This document shows positions 7,564 through 17,107 of a stretch of 64,000 nt of DNA, piece by piece. The position numbers were made by a program, and so were the translations under genes. This DNA comes from Suilimivivens sp045586385. GTDB taxonomy: Bacteria > Bacillota > Clostridia > Lachnospirales > Lachnospiraceae. The notes beneath the pieces are model-generated. The model was given only the letters and a program-made list of their open reading frames with translations. It was not told where the DNA came from and searched no databases. Positions within the stretch are counted from its first letter, which is position 1. Each line of letters starts with the position of its first letter. The DNA is taken from positions 1 through 64,000 of the forward strand of contig JAZNAE010000096.1 in NCBI GenBank assembly GCA_045586385.1. Reading direction: 5' to 3'.

Positions 7564-9060
7564 ATGAGTAAGTATATGATGGCACTTGATCAGGGAACAA
7601 CCAGTTCCAGGTGTATTCTTTTTGACAAGCAGGGAACTATCTGCAGTATGGCACAAAAAGAGTTTACCCAGATTTATCCGAAGCCCGGATGGGTGGAGCA
7701 TAATCCCATGGAAATATGGTCTTCCCAGCTTGCAGTGGTGATAGAGGCTATGGCCAAAGTGGGAGCAGCGCCTTCAGATATCAGCGGCATCGGTATTACG
7801 AATCAAAGGGAAACAGCTGTTGTCTGGGATAAAAACACTGGAGAGCCGGTTTATAATGCCATTGTGTGGCAGTGCAGAAGAACTGCCCAAAAAATAGATG
7901 AGCTGGTAGAAGAAGGTTACGGAGAACTGATTAAAGAGCGGACAGGACTGGTTCCCGATGCTTATTTCAGCGGAACCAAAATTGCGTGGATTTTAGATAA
8001 CGTGCCCGGTGCAAGAGAAAAAGCGGAACAAGGAAGTCTCCTTTTTGGAACAGTAGACAGCTGGCTGATTTACAATTTGACAAAAGGGAAAGTGCATGTG
8101 ACGGATTATACCAATGCTTCCCGCACCATGGTTTTTGATATCCATAAATTATGTTGGGACAAAGAACTCCTTGAGATATTAAATATTCCGGAGAGTATGC
8201 TTCCTGATGTAAAACCCTCCAGCTACATATATGGATATACGGATGCATCCGTGTTGGGCGGTGAAATTGCCATTGCAGGAATCGCAGGGGATCAGCAGGC
8301 GGCATTATTCGGACAATGTTGCTTTGAAAAAGGACAAGTAAAAAATACGTACGGAACAGGATGTTTTCTTCTTATGAACACAGGTGAAGAGGCCATTGTT
8401 TCGAAAAACGGACTACTTACAACCATAGCGGCAAGTACCGGAGATAAAGTGGAATATGCACTGGAAGGAAGTGTCTTTGTTGCCGGGGCAGCAGTGCAGT
8501 GGCTTCGTGATGGGATGCGGATGGTAAAGAGTGCTTCCCAGACAAGTGAGTATGCCGGAAAAGTATCAGATACCACAGGGGTGTATGTTGTTCCTGCGTT
8601 TGCCGGCATGGGAGCACCTTATTGGGATCCTTATGCAAGAGGTACTATAGTAGGTATTACAAGAGGATGTGAAAAGGAACATTTTATCCGTGCTACCCTG
8701 GAATCTATTGCCTATCAGACCTATGATGTGTTAAAAGCAATGGAAGAAGATGCCGGCGTTGCAATTGAAACGCTGAAGGTAGATGGTGGTGCCAGTGCTA
8801 ACGATTTTCTGATGCAGTTTCAGGCGGATATTTTAGAAGCAAAAGTGGATAGGCCAAAATGCATTGAAACAACGGCACTGGGAGCAGCGTATCTTGCGGG
8901 ACTTGCTACAGGATATTATAATAACAAAGAAGATATTTGTGTAAATTGGCAGTTTGACAAACGGTTCGGTGCCGATATGGATGAAAAGATGAGGGGAAAT
9001 TTATTGAAGGGATGGAAAAAGGCTGTGCAGTGTGCGCTTTTCTGGGCACAGTCCGAGTAA
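7564..9060 (+). CDS. glpK: Glycerol kinase
   Basis: This 498-residue FGGY-family kinase phosphorylates glycerol with ATP to sn-glycerol 3-phosphate, feeding the two upstream oxidoreductases. Motifs: MALDQGTTSSR (phosphate 1 loop) at the N-terminus, ITNQRET and IVWQCRRT for glycerol binding, GIAGDQQAALFGQ, YGTGCFLLMNTG, and DGGASANDFLMQFQADI near residue 415. ATG 7564 is preferred over GTG 7546 because the family begins with this methionine and GAAGGGG lies five bases upstream. The His that HPr phosphorylates in many Gram-positive GlpK proteins (HFxG ahead of the IAGxAGDQ motif) appears replaced: the local sequence is SVLGGEIAIAG. PTS activation may therefore be absent. Confidence 0.95.
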   Translation: MSKYMMALDQGTTSSRCILFDKQGTICSMAQKEFTQIYPKPGWVEHNPMEIWSSQLAVVIEAMAKVGAAPSDISGIGITNQRETAVVWDKNTGEPVYNAIVWQCRRTAQKIDELVEEGYGELIKERTGLVPDAYFSGTKIAWILDNVPGAREKAEQGSLLFGTVDSWLIYNLTKGKVHVTDYTNASRTMVFDIHKLCWDKELLEILNIPESMLPDVKPSSYIYGYTDASVLGGEIAIAGIAGDQQAALFGQCCFEKGQVKNTYGTGCFLLMNTGEEAIVSKNGLLTTIAASTGDKVEYALEGSVFVAGAAVQWLRDGMRMVKSASQTSEYAGKVSDTTGVYVVPAFAGMGAPYWDPYARGTIVGITRGCEKEHFIRATLESIAYQTYDVLKAMEEDAGVAIETLKVDGGASANDFLMQFQADILEAKVDRPKCIETTALGAAYLAGLATGYYNNKEDICVNWQFDKRFGADMDEKMRGNLLKGWKKAVQCALFWAQSE

Positions 9061-9064
9061 GAGT

Positions 9065-11344
9065 ATGAAAGAGATTAGAGAAGGAACCGTTATACTTTCT
9101 GAGGGACAGATGATTGAAGAGAGATGTCTGATTATGAAAGGGACGGTAAAAGCAAGCTGTACCGGAATTAAATATCAGCTTCGGGGCGGTGATATAGTAG
9201 GTTTGTGTGAAGCAAACAAAGATGTGGCAGACATGAAATACGTAGCCCTTGAGGATCTGACAGTGATTGCATTGCCGGGTAATAAAAATCAGTTGAAAGA
9301 GATGATGGCAAAGAACAGTGAGACCATACGGTATTTTGTATCTTCGCTTTTTAGGCAACTTAACGAAATAAGCGGTCGGTGCCGTAGCCTGCAATATGAG
9401 GCTGACAGTTTGTGGGAATACCTGCAACGTTCTTACAGTGAGTATAGACAGCTCTGTAAGGAAGGGGACAGGCTGTCGGAGACGCTTACAGGATATGACG
9501 AATTGCAAAGACTGGGTCTTGAAGATTATCCGCCTTCATGGGCTTTAGGCTATTACGCGACGTTGGAACAAATGCTCTCTATATGGGATTATAATAAAAC
9601 GGATTTGGATTTTATATACGGATTTATTGTAAAAGCATCGGATGACATACAAAGAATGATAGCTTATTGTAAGGAAGCACAAGCATACAAAGAAGAACTC
9701 TGCAGATATTTTTTCAGTGAAAGTGCCCCCGGGTTATTTGATTTTTATACAGAACTTTATTTGGAAAAATTAGGGCAGGGTATTTCACTTCAGGAAAAAA
9801 TGCTTATGCTGAAAATAAAGATCCGTGAGATGGTTTCAACCATACAGAAACAGGTTGAGACGGATGATTTCTATTGCAAAACGAGATACGAAGAATTTGA
9901 GAGTAACATCATTGATGTGGAAAGGCAGAAGAGCGAGAAGGTTATGGAAACAAATGATATTAAAGAATTAATAGCTACAGTGGCGGGATCTTTGGAAAAA
10001 ATTCTTGGGTATGCTGAGTGTGAGGAAGAACTGGCAACTCTTTTCCGTCAAAAAATAGAACAATACAAAAGAACCGAAAATAAAACCAGCAGTGATGATG
10101 ATGTGAGATTGCTCCGCCGTGAAATCACATCCGCATTCTACAAAGTATATGAAAAGGTGTTTAAGAAAACTGTAGAAGTAAAGGATGTTCCTGCACCATG
10201 GATAGTGTACATGTTTCTTAATTTCGGTTATGTTGATGAGGAACTTGCCGGAATTAACAATGCAGTGTATCTATATCAACTGGTGCAACGTATGCCGACC
10301 GTACCGGAAAAAGGCACCTATTCCATATACCAGTGGTTTAAAGCAATTTATGAAGGTAAGAAGGAACCGGGCCGCAATGAATTTGATTTGGATTATCCGG
10401 CTTATTTGCGGGAGCAAAAGAGAACGGGAAACATTACGGCTACCCAGGAAGCGGACATGCTGGAGGATAATATGTCCAAAGTGATGTTTGAAATGGAAAA
10501 TGTATTTCCCTCTGTAAATAAGATTTCTTACGGGCGTCCCAGTACATTTTGTCCCGTTTTTTCAAAACACAATATTATTAAACAGTTAAACACAATGCTG
10601 GTAACGCACCAGAAGATAGACGAAACACTTACAAAGGTGCGGAGTCTTGATTTCGGTGCATTTTATAGGGAAACACTTTTTTCAGCACCGGATAAGGGTA
10701 TCCCGAAAGAAGAAGTGCAGGTGGAAATTATGCCGGATGTGATACTGACACCCAATGTGGGTAGCAGAGGTGTTATGTGGCAGGAAATAGAAGGTAAAAA
10801 GAGAACCACACCGGCGAGATTTTATTGTTCCTTATTCCAGGCAGAAGATTTGACATTGGTTTTCATGCGTTTGATTGCAGAGTTCAGATGGGAAATATGC
10901 AAGCGTATCCAGGGTGCAAGATGGAATGATGCAACAGAACGCTCTCTAACCAGTGAATACTGTGATTATGCACAATTTTATCGTAAAAACAAGGATTTAT
11001 CACCGGAGGCCAAGGAAAGAATTAAGGTACAGTTGGTAAAGGCCAAGAATAATTTTAAGGAAATGTTTATCGCCGATTACATTACATGGCTGCGATATGA
11101 AAGTGTGGGAGCTCCCAGATTAAATAAAATTGTAAGAAGCATTATGTTCACCTATTGTTCTTTCCCGAAAGAGATTACTGCAAAGTTGATGGCAAACCCG
11201 CTTTATAAAGAAGTAATAGAACGTAGAAATGTGCATATAGGACAGAAGTTGCATCATGTGGACAATGTATGCAAAAAATTGATGAACATGGGAAAACCGA
11301 TACCGGAAGAAATTGAGATACATAGAAACTTTCTTCAGTCATAA
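9065..11344 (+). CDS. Large protein with N-terminal cyclic-nucleotide-binding-like fold, function unknown
   Basis: The first roughly 100 residues read as a CRP-like beta-roll (ILSEGQMIEERCLIMKGTVKAS, then LRGGDIVGLCEANKD, ALEDLTVIALPG) followed by a helix like the CRP connector. No HTH follows; instead there are about 650 residues of mostly charged, helix-rich sequence with no family I recognise, and no signal peptide or membrane segment. The typical cAMP phosphate-binding pattern (RxGE...RxA) is not evident, so ligand binding is uncertain. ATG 9065 follows the glycerol kinase stop by four bases; a start at 9032 would overlap glpK by 29 bases and has no better ribosome site. It is placed between glycerol catabolism and a chemoreceptor, and might link metabolism to a cytoplasmic complex, but that is speculation. 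Confidence 0.75.
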   Translation: MKEIREGTVILSEGQMIEERCLIMKGTVKASCTGIKYQLRGGDIVGLCEANKDVADMKYVALEDLTVIALPGNKNQLKEMMAKNSETIRYFVSSLFRQLNEISGRCRSLQYEADSLWEYLQRSYSEYRQLCKEGDRLSETLTGYDELQRLGLEDYPPSWALGYYATLEQMLSIWDYNKTDLDFIYGFIVKASDDIQRMIAYCKEAQAYKEELCRYFFSESAPGLFDFYTELYLEKLGQGISLQEKMLMLKIKIREMVSTIQKQVETDDFYCKTRYEEFESNIIDVERQKSEKVMETNDIKELIATVAGSLEKILGYAECEEELATLFRQKIEQYKRTENKTSSDDDVRLLRREITSAFYKVYEKVFKKTVEVKDVPAPWIVYMFLNFGYVDEELAGINNAVYLYQLVQRMPTVPEKGTYSIYQWFKAIYEGKKEPGRNEFDLDYPAYLREQKRTGNITATQEADMLEDNMSKVMFEMENVFPSVNKISYGRPSTFCPVFSKHNIIKQLNTMLVTHQKIDETLTKVRSLDFGAFYRETLFSAPDKGIPKEEVQVEIMPDVILTPNVGSRGVMWQEIEGKKRTTPARFYCSLFQAEDLTLVFMRLIAEFRWEICKRIQGARWNDATERSLTSEYCDYAQFYRKNKDLSPEAKERIKVQLVKAKNNFKEMFIADYITWLRYESVGAPRLNKIVRSIMFTYCSFPKEITAKLMANPLYKEVIERRNVHIGQKLHHVDNVCKKLMNMGKPIPEEIEIHRNFLQS

Positions 11345-11402
11345 CATGTAGGAAAATTCGCGAAAAAAAACGCAATTTTCTGAAAACAAGCAACGGATAG
11401 AC

Positions 11403-11431
11403 TTGTAAATATCTTGAAAATAAGGTATATT
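11403..11431 (+). promoter_or_regulatory. Predicted promoter of the chemoreceptor gene
   Basis: TTGTAA (11403-11408), 17-base spacer, TATATT (11426-11431). A flagellar sigma-28 pattern (TAAA then GCCGATAA) was looked for and not seen. A hairpin with GCG and AATTTTC arms at about 11353-11380 precedes it and may end the upstream transcript, though without a clean T run. Confidence 0.5.
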
Positions 11432-11523
11432 GAAAGTAGTAACTTTTTTACGGATGTTGTTGCAATCAGAAGTGATTTTTACAACTGATGAAGCAAATAT
11501 AATATACAACAGGGGGTTAAAGC

Positions 11524-13893
11524 ATGGACAACTTAAACAAGAACCTGAGTAAGGAAGAAAAGCAAAAGCTGAAAGAAGCCCAAAAAGAACTGAAGAAACA
11601 AGAAAAAGAAAAGAAAAAGGCTGAGAAAGCCGAATTGAAACAAGCAGGTGCAGAGCAAAATGCACCCAAAGAAAAGAAGATAAAATTAAAAGGATTGGCA
11701 CCTGAAAAGGGCGATAAGAAAGAGAAAAAGGAAAAGAAGGTGAAGGCAGAGAAGCCCGAAAAGCAGAAAAAAGAAATAAAACTGCCGCCTTTTCTTGAAA
11801 AATTACTCAGAGGCAGAAAGAAGAGTATTCTCGTAACCCTCTTGGGAGCATTTATGCTTCCCGTAATTTTAATGATTGCTCTCGGCGTTGTATCATATCA
11901 GACCGCATCTACTGCAGTGCTTGAAAAGTATGAAGAGTCTGCAGTTTCCACTGTATCAGCTGTAGGAGATTACTTTGATCTTGTATGTAACGGTATTTCT
12001 TCTAAGGCACTGGAAATCGTAACAAACAGTGATGTAGGTGATTATTATGACCAGCATTATAAGGAAACAGATCCGGATTCCTTAAAGATGTTCACGGAAG
12101 CAAAGTCTATTGTGAGTAATGCACAAGCGACCAATAAGAATATTTTGAGCTGTACGGTTATTCCGGAGAGCAGTGGTTATATCACTACAATTTCCGGTGG
12201 TATGACTACAGAGACACCTCGTGAGGATTTTTATACAACAAATGAGGGTAAGTTTTTTGTAGAGAATCCCAAAACCAGAACAAAATGGTTTGGTTATAAT
12301 GATTTTACCAAAACCTTCATGGAGCAGAAAGAAGAAAAGCATGTAATGACCTATTTCCAGAGATTTGCAATGTCAGAAACATATCTGGCCATCGAAATGG
12401 ATATGAAGGTTGCAGAAGATATGCTGACAGGAATGGACTTTGGTGAAGGAAGTATTAAGGCTGTGGTATCTGATGACGGAAGAGAAGTAGTGTTCGTTCA
12501 GGAAGCTGAAGAAAGCGAAGAAGCAGTTGCAGAAGAGAAAGTTGAAGAAACAGCCACAGAAGCGAAAGTTTGGTTTGTGGGAAGTGATTTCTATGAAACA
12601 AGCAAGGAGTCAGAAGAGGCAGGAAGCTGCAACGTTAAGATAGACGGTGATGATTATGTATACGTTTATACACCCGTAGGAAAAACCGGTGCTATGATTT
12701 GTGCTTTGATTCCGCAGAGCAACTTACTCGGTGAAGTAGGAAATATTCGTACCATTACGGTTGTTATGGTTCTTTTGGCAGCAGTAGCCGCACTTGGTAT
12801 CGGTCTTTTCATTTCAACAGGAATCAGTAAGACAGTAAAAGATATGAGCAAGGGACTTTCTGCAGTAGCGGAAGGTGATTTATCCAAAGATTTTAAGACA
12901 ACGAGACGGGACGAATTCAAGACTCTTACAGGAAGCTTAAACGACATGCTTAAGAGTATGAGAGTTCTGATGCTGGATATGAAAGAATTCGGCGCCAAGG
13001 TTAATGATATGTCAGGCGATGTATCCGATAAGACCGTGGCAATCAACGATTCCATGCAGGATATTGCACGTGCCATGGATGAAGTGGCAAGAGGCGTGCA
13101 GTGTCAGGCAGAAGACACTGAAAAGAGTAATGAAAATATGATTACCTTCTCAGAAGCAATCAATGCTGTTTCAGATCAGACCAGAGATATGGGCGGAGCT
13201 GCAGATAAGGCAATTGATGCCGTTGATAAAGGAAAAGTGATTGTTCAGGAATTAAGCGAAAAATCAGATACGACCGTTTCCTTAACGAGAGTATTGGTAG
13301 AAGATATTGATGCTGTACAGAAGAGTTCCGAAGAAATTAAGGGATTTATAGATGTTATTAACAGTATTGCAGAACAGACCAATCTGTTATCTTTAAATGC
13401 ATCTATTGAAGCAGCAAGAGCCGGTGAAGCAGGAAGAGGTTTTGCAGTAGTTGCTGAAGAAATCCGTAAACTTGCAGACCAGTCCAAACAGTCCGGTAAC
13501 AGAATCCGTGAAATCGTTGAAAATATCGGTTCTACTACCGACAAGACTACCGTTTCCGCTAAGAAAGCAGAAGATATGGTAAACGAACAGGCGAAGGCAC
13601 TGGAAGAGACAGTAGATGTGTTCAGCATGATTCACAGTTGTGTAGGCGAGTTGGTTGACGGTATCCGTATCGTAACAGAAAAACTCGAAGAGAGCATGAG
13701 TGAAAAAGAAAATGTACAGAACTCTCTGCAGAATATTTCTTCCGTTTCCGAAGAGGTAGCAGCTTCTACGCAGGAAGTAACAGCAACCTTAGGAGAGCAG
13801 GTATCCGTAATTGAAAACCTGAAGGAAGAAGTTGAACAGCTTCGTGAAGGTGCACGTAACCTTGACAAATCTATTGAACGGTTTAAAATTTAA
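11524..13893 (+). CDS. Methyl-accepting chemotaxis protein with a long lysine-rich cytoplasmic N-terminus
   Basis: This 789-residue receptor has an unusual first 100 residues made almost wholly of Lys, Glu, Ala and Gln (heptad-like KEEKQKLKEAQKELKKQEKEK), then TM1 at about 101-125, an extracellular sensing region of about 280 residues (dCache-like by length, unassigned), TM2 at about 408-430, a HAMP segment, and a cytoplasmic signalling domain. The hairpin tip that contacts CheA/CheW is present (EQTNLLSLNASIEAARAGE, then GRGFAVVAEEIRKLADQS). It should respond to an outside ligand and control CheA. AGGGGG at 11511-11517 precedes the ATG. Chemoreceptors normally start a few residues before TM1, so the charged extension is odd; it may bind RNA, membrane phosphates or a partner. 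Confidence 0.93.
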   Translation: MDNLNKNLSKEEKQKLKEAQKELKKQEKEKKKAEKAELKQAGAEQNAPKEKKIKLKGLAPEKGDKKEKKEKKVKAEKPEKQKKEIKLPPFLEKLLRGRKKSILVTLLGAFMLPVILMIALGVVSYQTASTAVLEKYEESAVSTVSAVGDYFDLVCNGISSKALEIVTNSDVGDYYDQHYKETDPDSLKMFTEAKSIVSNAQATNKNILSCTVIPESSGYITTISGGMTTETPREDFYTTNEGKFFVENPKTRTKWFGYNDFTKTFMEQKEEKHVMTYFQRFAMSETYLAIEMDMKVAEDMLTGMDFGEGSIKAVVSDDGREVVFVQEAEESEEAVAEEKVEETATEAKVWFVGSDFYETSKESEEAGSCNVKIDGDDYVYVYTPVGKTGAMICALIPQSNLLGEVGNIRTITVVMVLLAAVAALGIGLFISTGISKTVKDMSKGLSAVAEGDLSKDFKTTRRDEFKTLTGSLNDMLKSMRVLMLDMKEFGAKVNDMSGDVSDKTVAINDSMQDIARAMDEVARGVQCQAEDTEKSNENMITFSEAINAVSDQTRDMGGAADKAIDAVDKGKVIVQELSEKSDTTVSLTRVLVEDIDAVQKSSEEIKGFIDVINSIAEQTNLLSLNASIEAARAGEAGRGFAVVAEEIRKLADQSKQSGNRIREIVENIGSTTDKTTVSAKKAEDMVNEQAKALEETVDVFSMIHSCVGELVDGIRIVTEKLEESMSEKENVQNSLQNISSVSEEVAASTQEVTATLGEQVSVIENLKEEVEQLREGARNLDKSIERFKI

Positions 13894-13939
13894 ACCAAAT
13901 TAGGAGAAAGACGGAAAGGTATAATTTAACAGTAACAGA

Positions 13940-14878
13940 ATGAGAACTATTTTATTTTTAAATCCGGTGTTTAAACAGATGGTTTGGGGAGGTAATCAGC
14001 TGGGGGATAAATTTGGATATGCGATTCCGGGAGATAACACAGGAGAATGTTGGGGCGTAAGTGCTCATCCTAACGGAAAAAGCATAGTAAGAGAAGGATT
14101 ATACAAGGATAAGACCTTATCCCGGTTATGGAGAGAAAACCCTGAATTATTTGGAAACATTGATTTACAATACTTTCCGTTATTAACCAAGATTATTGAT
14201 GCAAAAGGTGATTGCAGTGTGCAGGTTCACCCTGATGACAAATATGCAAGGGAGCACGAAAACGGCTCCCTTGGTAAAACGGAATGTTGGTACATTATAG
14301 ATTGTGAAGAAGATGCCGCCATTGTACTTGGGCATAATGCCCGGTCAAAAGAAGAACTTACTTCTATGATTGAGCAGGAGAAATGGAATGACTTAATCAG
14401 GGAGGTAGTTGTTAAGCCGGGAGATTTCATTCAGGTAGATTCCGGTATGGTACATGCCATCAGAGGCGGAATGATGGTTTTGGAAACACAGCAGAACAGT
14501 GATATTACTTATCGCGTATATGATTATGACAGAAAGATTGATGGCAAAGCAAGAGAACTTCACATTAGACAGAGTATTGATGTGATTACCGTGCCGGCTC
14601 CTGCGGTAGAAGAGAATGTAAAGTCTACGGTTAACATGCCGAAAAATGCTATGAATGAATTGATTTCCTGTCATAGTTATAAAGTATGGAAGATGGATAT
14701 TACAGATTCTCTTACCTTTGAACAGACACATCCATTTATGATTATGAGTGTGATAGAGGGTGAAGGTGAGATTGACGGTCATAAGATAAAGATGGGTGAT
14801 CATTTTATTTTACCGGATGGGTATGGACAAGCTGTTGTGGATGGTAATTTAACGATTATTGCATCATCTGTTAAGTAA
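13940..14878 (+). CDS. manA: Mannose-6-phosphate isomerase, class I
   Basis: This 312-residue short-form type I phosphomannose isomerase interconverts mannose 6-phosphate and fructose 6-phosphate. The cupin zinc site is visible: CSVQVHPDDKYAREHE (QVHP and the following acidic residue) near residues 93-108, GKTECWYII, and PGDFIQVDSGMVHAI, then QQNSDITYRVYDYDR. Two other metal ligands are expected at the GxVHA His and the TEC Glu, both present. The start has no strong ribosome site: AGGAG at 13900-13905 is far upstream. It follows the chemoreceptor by 46 bases and is closed by a terminator. Confidence 0.93.
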   Translation: MRTILFLNPVFKQMVWGGNQLGDKFGYAIPGDNTGECWGVSAHPNGKSIVREGLYKDKTLSRLWRENPELFGNIDLQYFPLLTKIIDAKGDCSVQVHPDDKYAREHENGSLGKTECWYIIDCEEDAAIVLGHNARSKEELTSMIEQEKWNDLIREVVVKPGDFIQVDSGMVHAIRGGMMVLETQQNSDITYRVYDYDRKIDGKARELHIRQSIDVITVPAPAVEENVKSTVNMPKNAMNELISCHSYKVWKMDITDSLTFEQTHPFMIMSVIEGEGEIDGHKIKMGDHFILPDGYGQAVVDGNLTIIASSVK

Positions 14879-14892
14879 TAAGAGTAATTAGT

Positions 14893-14937
14893 AAGAAGCA
14901 GTAGGATTCTATTAAGAATGGTTACTGCTTCTTTTTT
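14893..14937 (+). terminator. Rho-independent terminator after manA
   Basis: AAGAAGCAGTA (14893-14903) pairs with TACTGCTTCTT (14923-14933), with a further short inner pairing, then a run of T. Confidence 0.85.
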
Positions 14938-15037
14938 ATTGCAAAATACTTCTCTTGCTAAACACCATTGAAATTGATATACTTTATTATTGTAAATAGC
15001 TAAATCAAGAGATGATATATAAAGAGAGGAATGAATT

Positions 15038-16222
15038 ATGATTAATGAACAATACAAAAAAATGCTGGAAGGAAAATCCGTAATCAGACAGCTTTCCGAG
15101 TTTGCAACAGCCAGAGGAAAAGAAATCGGTTATGAAAACGTATTTGATTACAGTCTTGGTAATCCTTCTGTTCCTGTACCGGAAAAATTTACGGAAGTGA
15201 TGATAGATCTTTTAAAGAATAAAACATCCATGGAACTTCACGGCTACAGTCCCAGTGTGGGAATACCATCGGTGAAAGAAAAGATTGCAAAGTCTTTAAA
15301 TGAAAGATTCGGAATGGATTATACGGCAAATCATATCTTTCCCACTACCGGTGCAGCCGGTGCCGTTGCTCATGCAGTAAGATGTGTAACAAACCCGGGT
15401 GATGAAGTACTTACTTTTGCACCGTATTTCCCGGAATATGGTCCGTACATTAATATGTCTGGTGCACAGCTTAAGGTTGTGCCTGCCAATACAGAGAATT
15501 TCCAGATTAATTTTGAAAAACTGGAAGAAATGATGAACGAAAAGACAATGGCACTGTTAATTAACACACCGAACAATCCATCCGGTGCGGTTTACAGCAG
15601 TGAAACATTGATGCAGTTGGCAGAACTTCTTAAGAAAAAACAGGAAGAGTACGGGCATGACATCTTTATCATTTCCGATGAACCTTACAGAGAAATTGTG
15701 TTTGCAGGAGTAGATGCACCTTATGTATCTAAATTCTACGATAATACATTATCCTGTTATTCTTATTCGAAATCTTTATCATTACCGGGAGAGAGAATCG
15801 GATATGTGGCAGCAAATCCCAGGTGTACAGATGCAGAGTTAATCAGTGCAATGTGCAGTCAGATTTCCAGGGGAATCGGACATAACTGTCCTCCTTCCAT
15901 TATTCAGCTTGCTGTTGCTGAGGTGCTGGATATGACTTCCGATATGAGTGTATATGAAACGAATATGAACATTCTTTATAAGGAATTGACTGATCTTGGT
16001 TTCTCCTGTGTAAAACCGGGTGGAACATTCTATATATTCCCGAAGGCATTGGAGGAAGATGCGGTGGCATTTTGTCAGAAAGCATTGAAATATGATTTGG
16101 TGTTGGTACCTTCTGATAGTTTTGGTGTTCCCGGATATTTCCGTATGGCATATTGCATTGATACGGAAAAGGTTGAGCGTTCCGTGGAAGCATTGCGCAA
16201 ATTTGTAAGAGAAAATTATTAA
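15038..16222 (+). CDS. PLP-dependent aminotransferase, class I/II fold
   Basis: This 394-residue fold-type I enzyme has the expected marks: YSPSVGIPSVKEKIA for substrate entry, TTGAAGAVAHAV for cofactor phosphate, NTPNNPSGAVYS, then FIISDEPYREI with the Asp that contacts the pyridine nitrogen, and SYSKSLSLPGERIGY with the Schiff-base Lys and following Arg-containing turn. The family transfers amino groups between an amino acid and 2-oxoglutarate. The exact substrate is not evident; the sequence looks like the aspartate/aromatic group. It begins a run of three closely spaced genes with a patatin and UppP downstream, spaced 15 and -1 bases. Confidence 0.88.
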   Translation: MINEQYKKMLEGKSVIRQLSEFATARGKEIGYENVFDYSLGNPSVPVPEKFTEVMIDLLKNKTSMELHGYSPSVGIPSVKEKIAKSLNERFGMDYTANHIFPTTGAAGAVAHAVRCVTNPGDEVLTFAPYFPEYGPYINMSGAQLKVVPANTENFQINFEKLEEMMNEKTMALLINTPNNPSGAVYSSETLMQLAELLKKKQEEYGHDIFIISDEPYREIVFAGVDAPYVSKFYDNTLSCYSYSKSLSLPGERIGYVAANPRCTDAELISAMCSQISRGIGHNCPPSIIQLAVAEVLDMTSDMSVYETNMNILYKELTDLGFSCVKPGGTFYIFPKALEEDAVAFCQKALKYDLVLVPSDSFGVPGYFRMAYCIDTEKVERSVEALRKFVRENY

Positions 16223-16237
16223 GAAAGAAGTGGTTAA

Positions 16238-17107
16238 ATGTATCAGGCAGGATTAGTACTTGAGGGCGGAGGAATGAAGGGAGTATATTCTTCCGGCGTG
16301 TTAGAATTTTTTCTGGATAAGGGATTGGAGTTTTCATCTTGTTATGGAGTATCGGCAGGCGCATGTAGTCTGTGCAGTTTTTTATCAAAGCAAAAGGGCA
16401 GGGCATACAGTGTCAGTGTAGATTATTTGGATGATAAAGAATACTGCAGTTTTTACAGTTTGCTTACCACAGGTGATTTATTTGGAGCCGATATGTGTTA
16501 CCGGAAAATACCGGATGAACTTTCACCTTATGACCATGATACATTCATGAAATATTCCGGTTATTTTTATAGTGTTGTTACAAACATAGAAACAGGAGAG
16601 CCTGAATATATTCCTATAAAGGATTTGCGAAAGGATATTACTGCTATCCGTGCATCAGCATCGTTGCCTTTAGTGTCACGAAATGTGGAAATGAACGGGA
16701 AACTTTATCTTGACGGAGGAATATCAGACGGGATTCCGCTTCGCAGATCCATGGAGGATGGTAACCGTAAAAATGTGGTGGTTATGACCAAGGAAGTAGG
16801 ATACAGGAGAAAGCCTTCTTCCATGCTGGGCCTTACCAAAATGTATTACCATAAATATCCAAAGGTATACGAATTGATGAAAGACAGGCATATTGTTTAT
16901 AATGACACCTTAGATTTGATTGAAGAGCAGGTGAAGGCAGGAAACACCTTTTTGATTCAGCCCAAACAAAAAAGCGAAGTGGGAAGAATTGAAAAGGATA
17001 AAGATAAGCTTAAAGCTCTTTATGAGGAAGGGTATTGTGATGCACAGGCCTGTTATGAGGATTTGTTGAAGTTCTTAAATGATGATACATCAAAAGGAGA
17101 GAAATAA
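16238..17107 (+). CDS. Patatin-like phospholipase (YjjU/RssA-like)
   Basis: This 289-residue protein carries the patatin catalytic dyad: an oxyanion loop LEGGGMKGVYSSGVL at the N-terminus, the nucleophile elbow GVSAG near residue 39, and DGGISDGIPL near residue 167 providing the Asp. Patatins hydrolyse acyl esters of phospholipids or related lipids. No signal peptide is seen, so it probably acts at the inner face of the membrane. Its stop overlaps the ATG of uppP by one base, so the two are translated together; both act on lipids at the membrane. Confidence 0.88.
   Translation: MYQAGLVLEGGGMKGVYSSGVLEFFLDKGLEFSSCYGVSAGACSLCSFLSKQKGRAYSVSVDYLDDKEYCSFYSLLTTGDLFGADMCYRKIPDELSPYDHDTFMKYSGYFYSVVTNIETGEPEYIPIKDLRKDITAIRASASLPLVSRNVEMNGKLYLDGGISDGIPLRRSMEDGNRKNVVVMTKEVGYRRKPSSMLGLTKMYYHKYPKVYELMKDRHIVYNDTLDLIEEQVKAGNTFLIQPKQKSEVGRIEKDKDKLKALYEEGYCDAQACYEDLLKFLNDDTSKGEK

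Noticed and set aside
9032..9064. A start 33 bases upstream for the cyclic-nucleotide-like protein
   Set aside because: It would overlap glpK by 29 bases and adds unconserved residues; ATG 9065 right after the glpK stop is simpler.
8906..9508. Long minus-strand open frame across the end of glpK and the start of the next gene
   Set aside because: It is antisense to two well-supported genes, has no ribosome site and has a low-complexity composition typical of a shadow frame.
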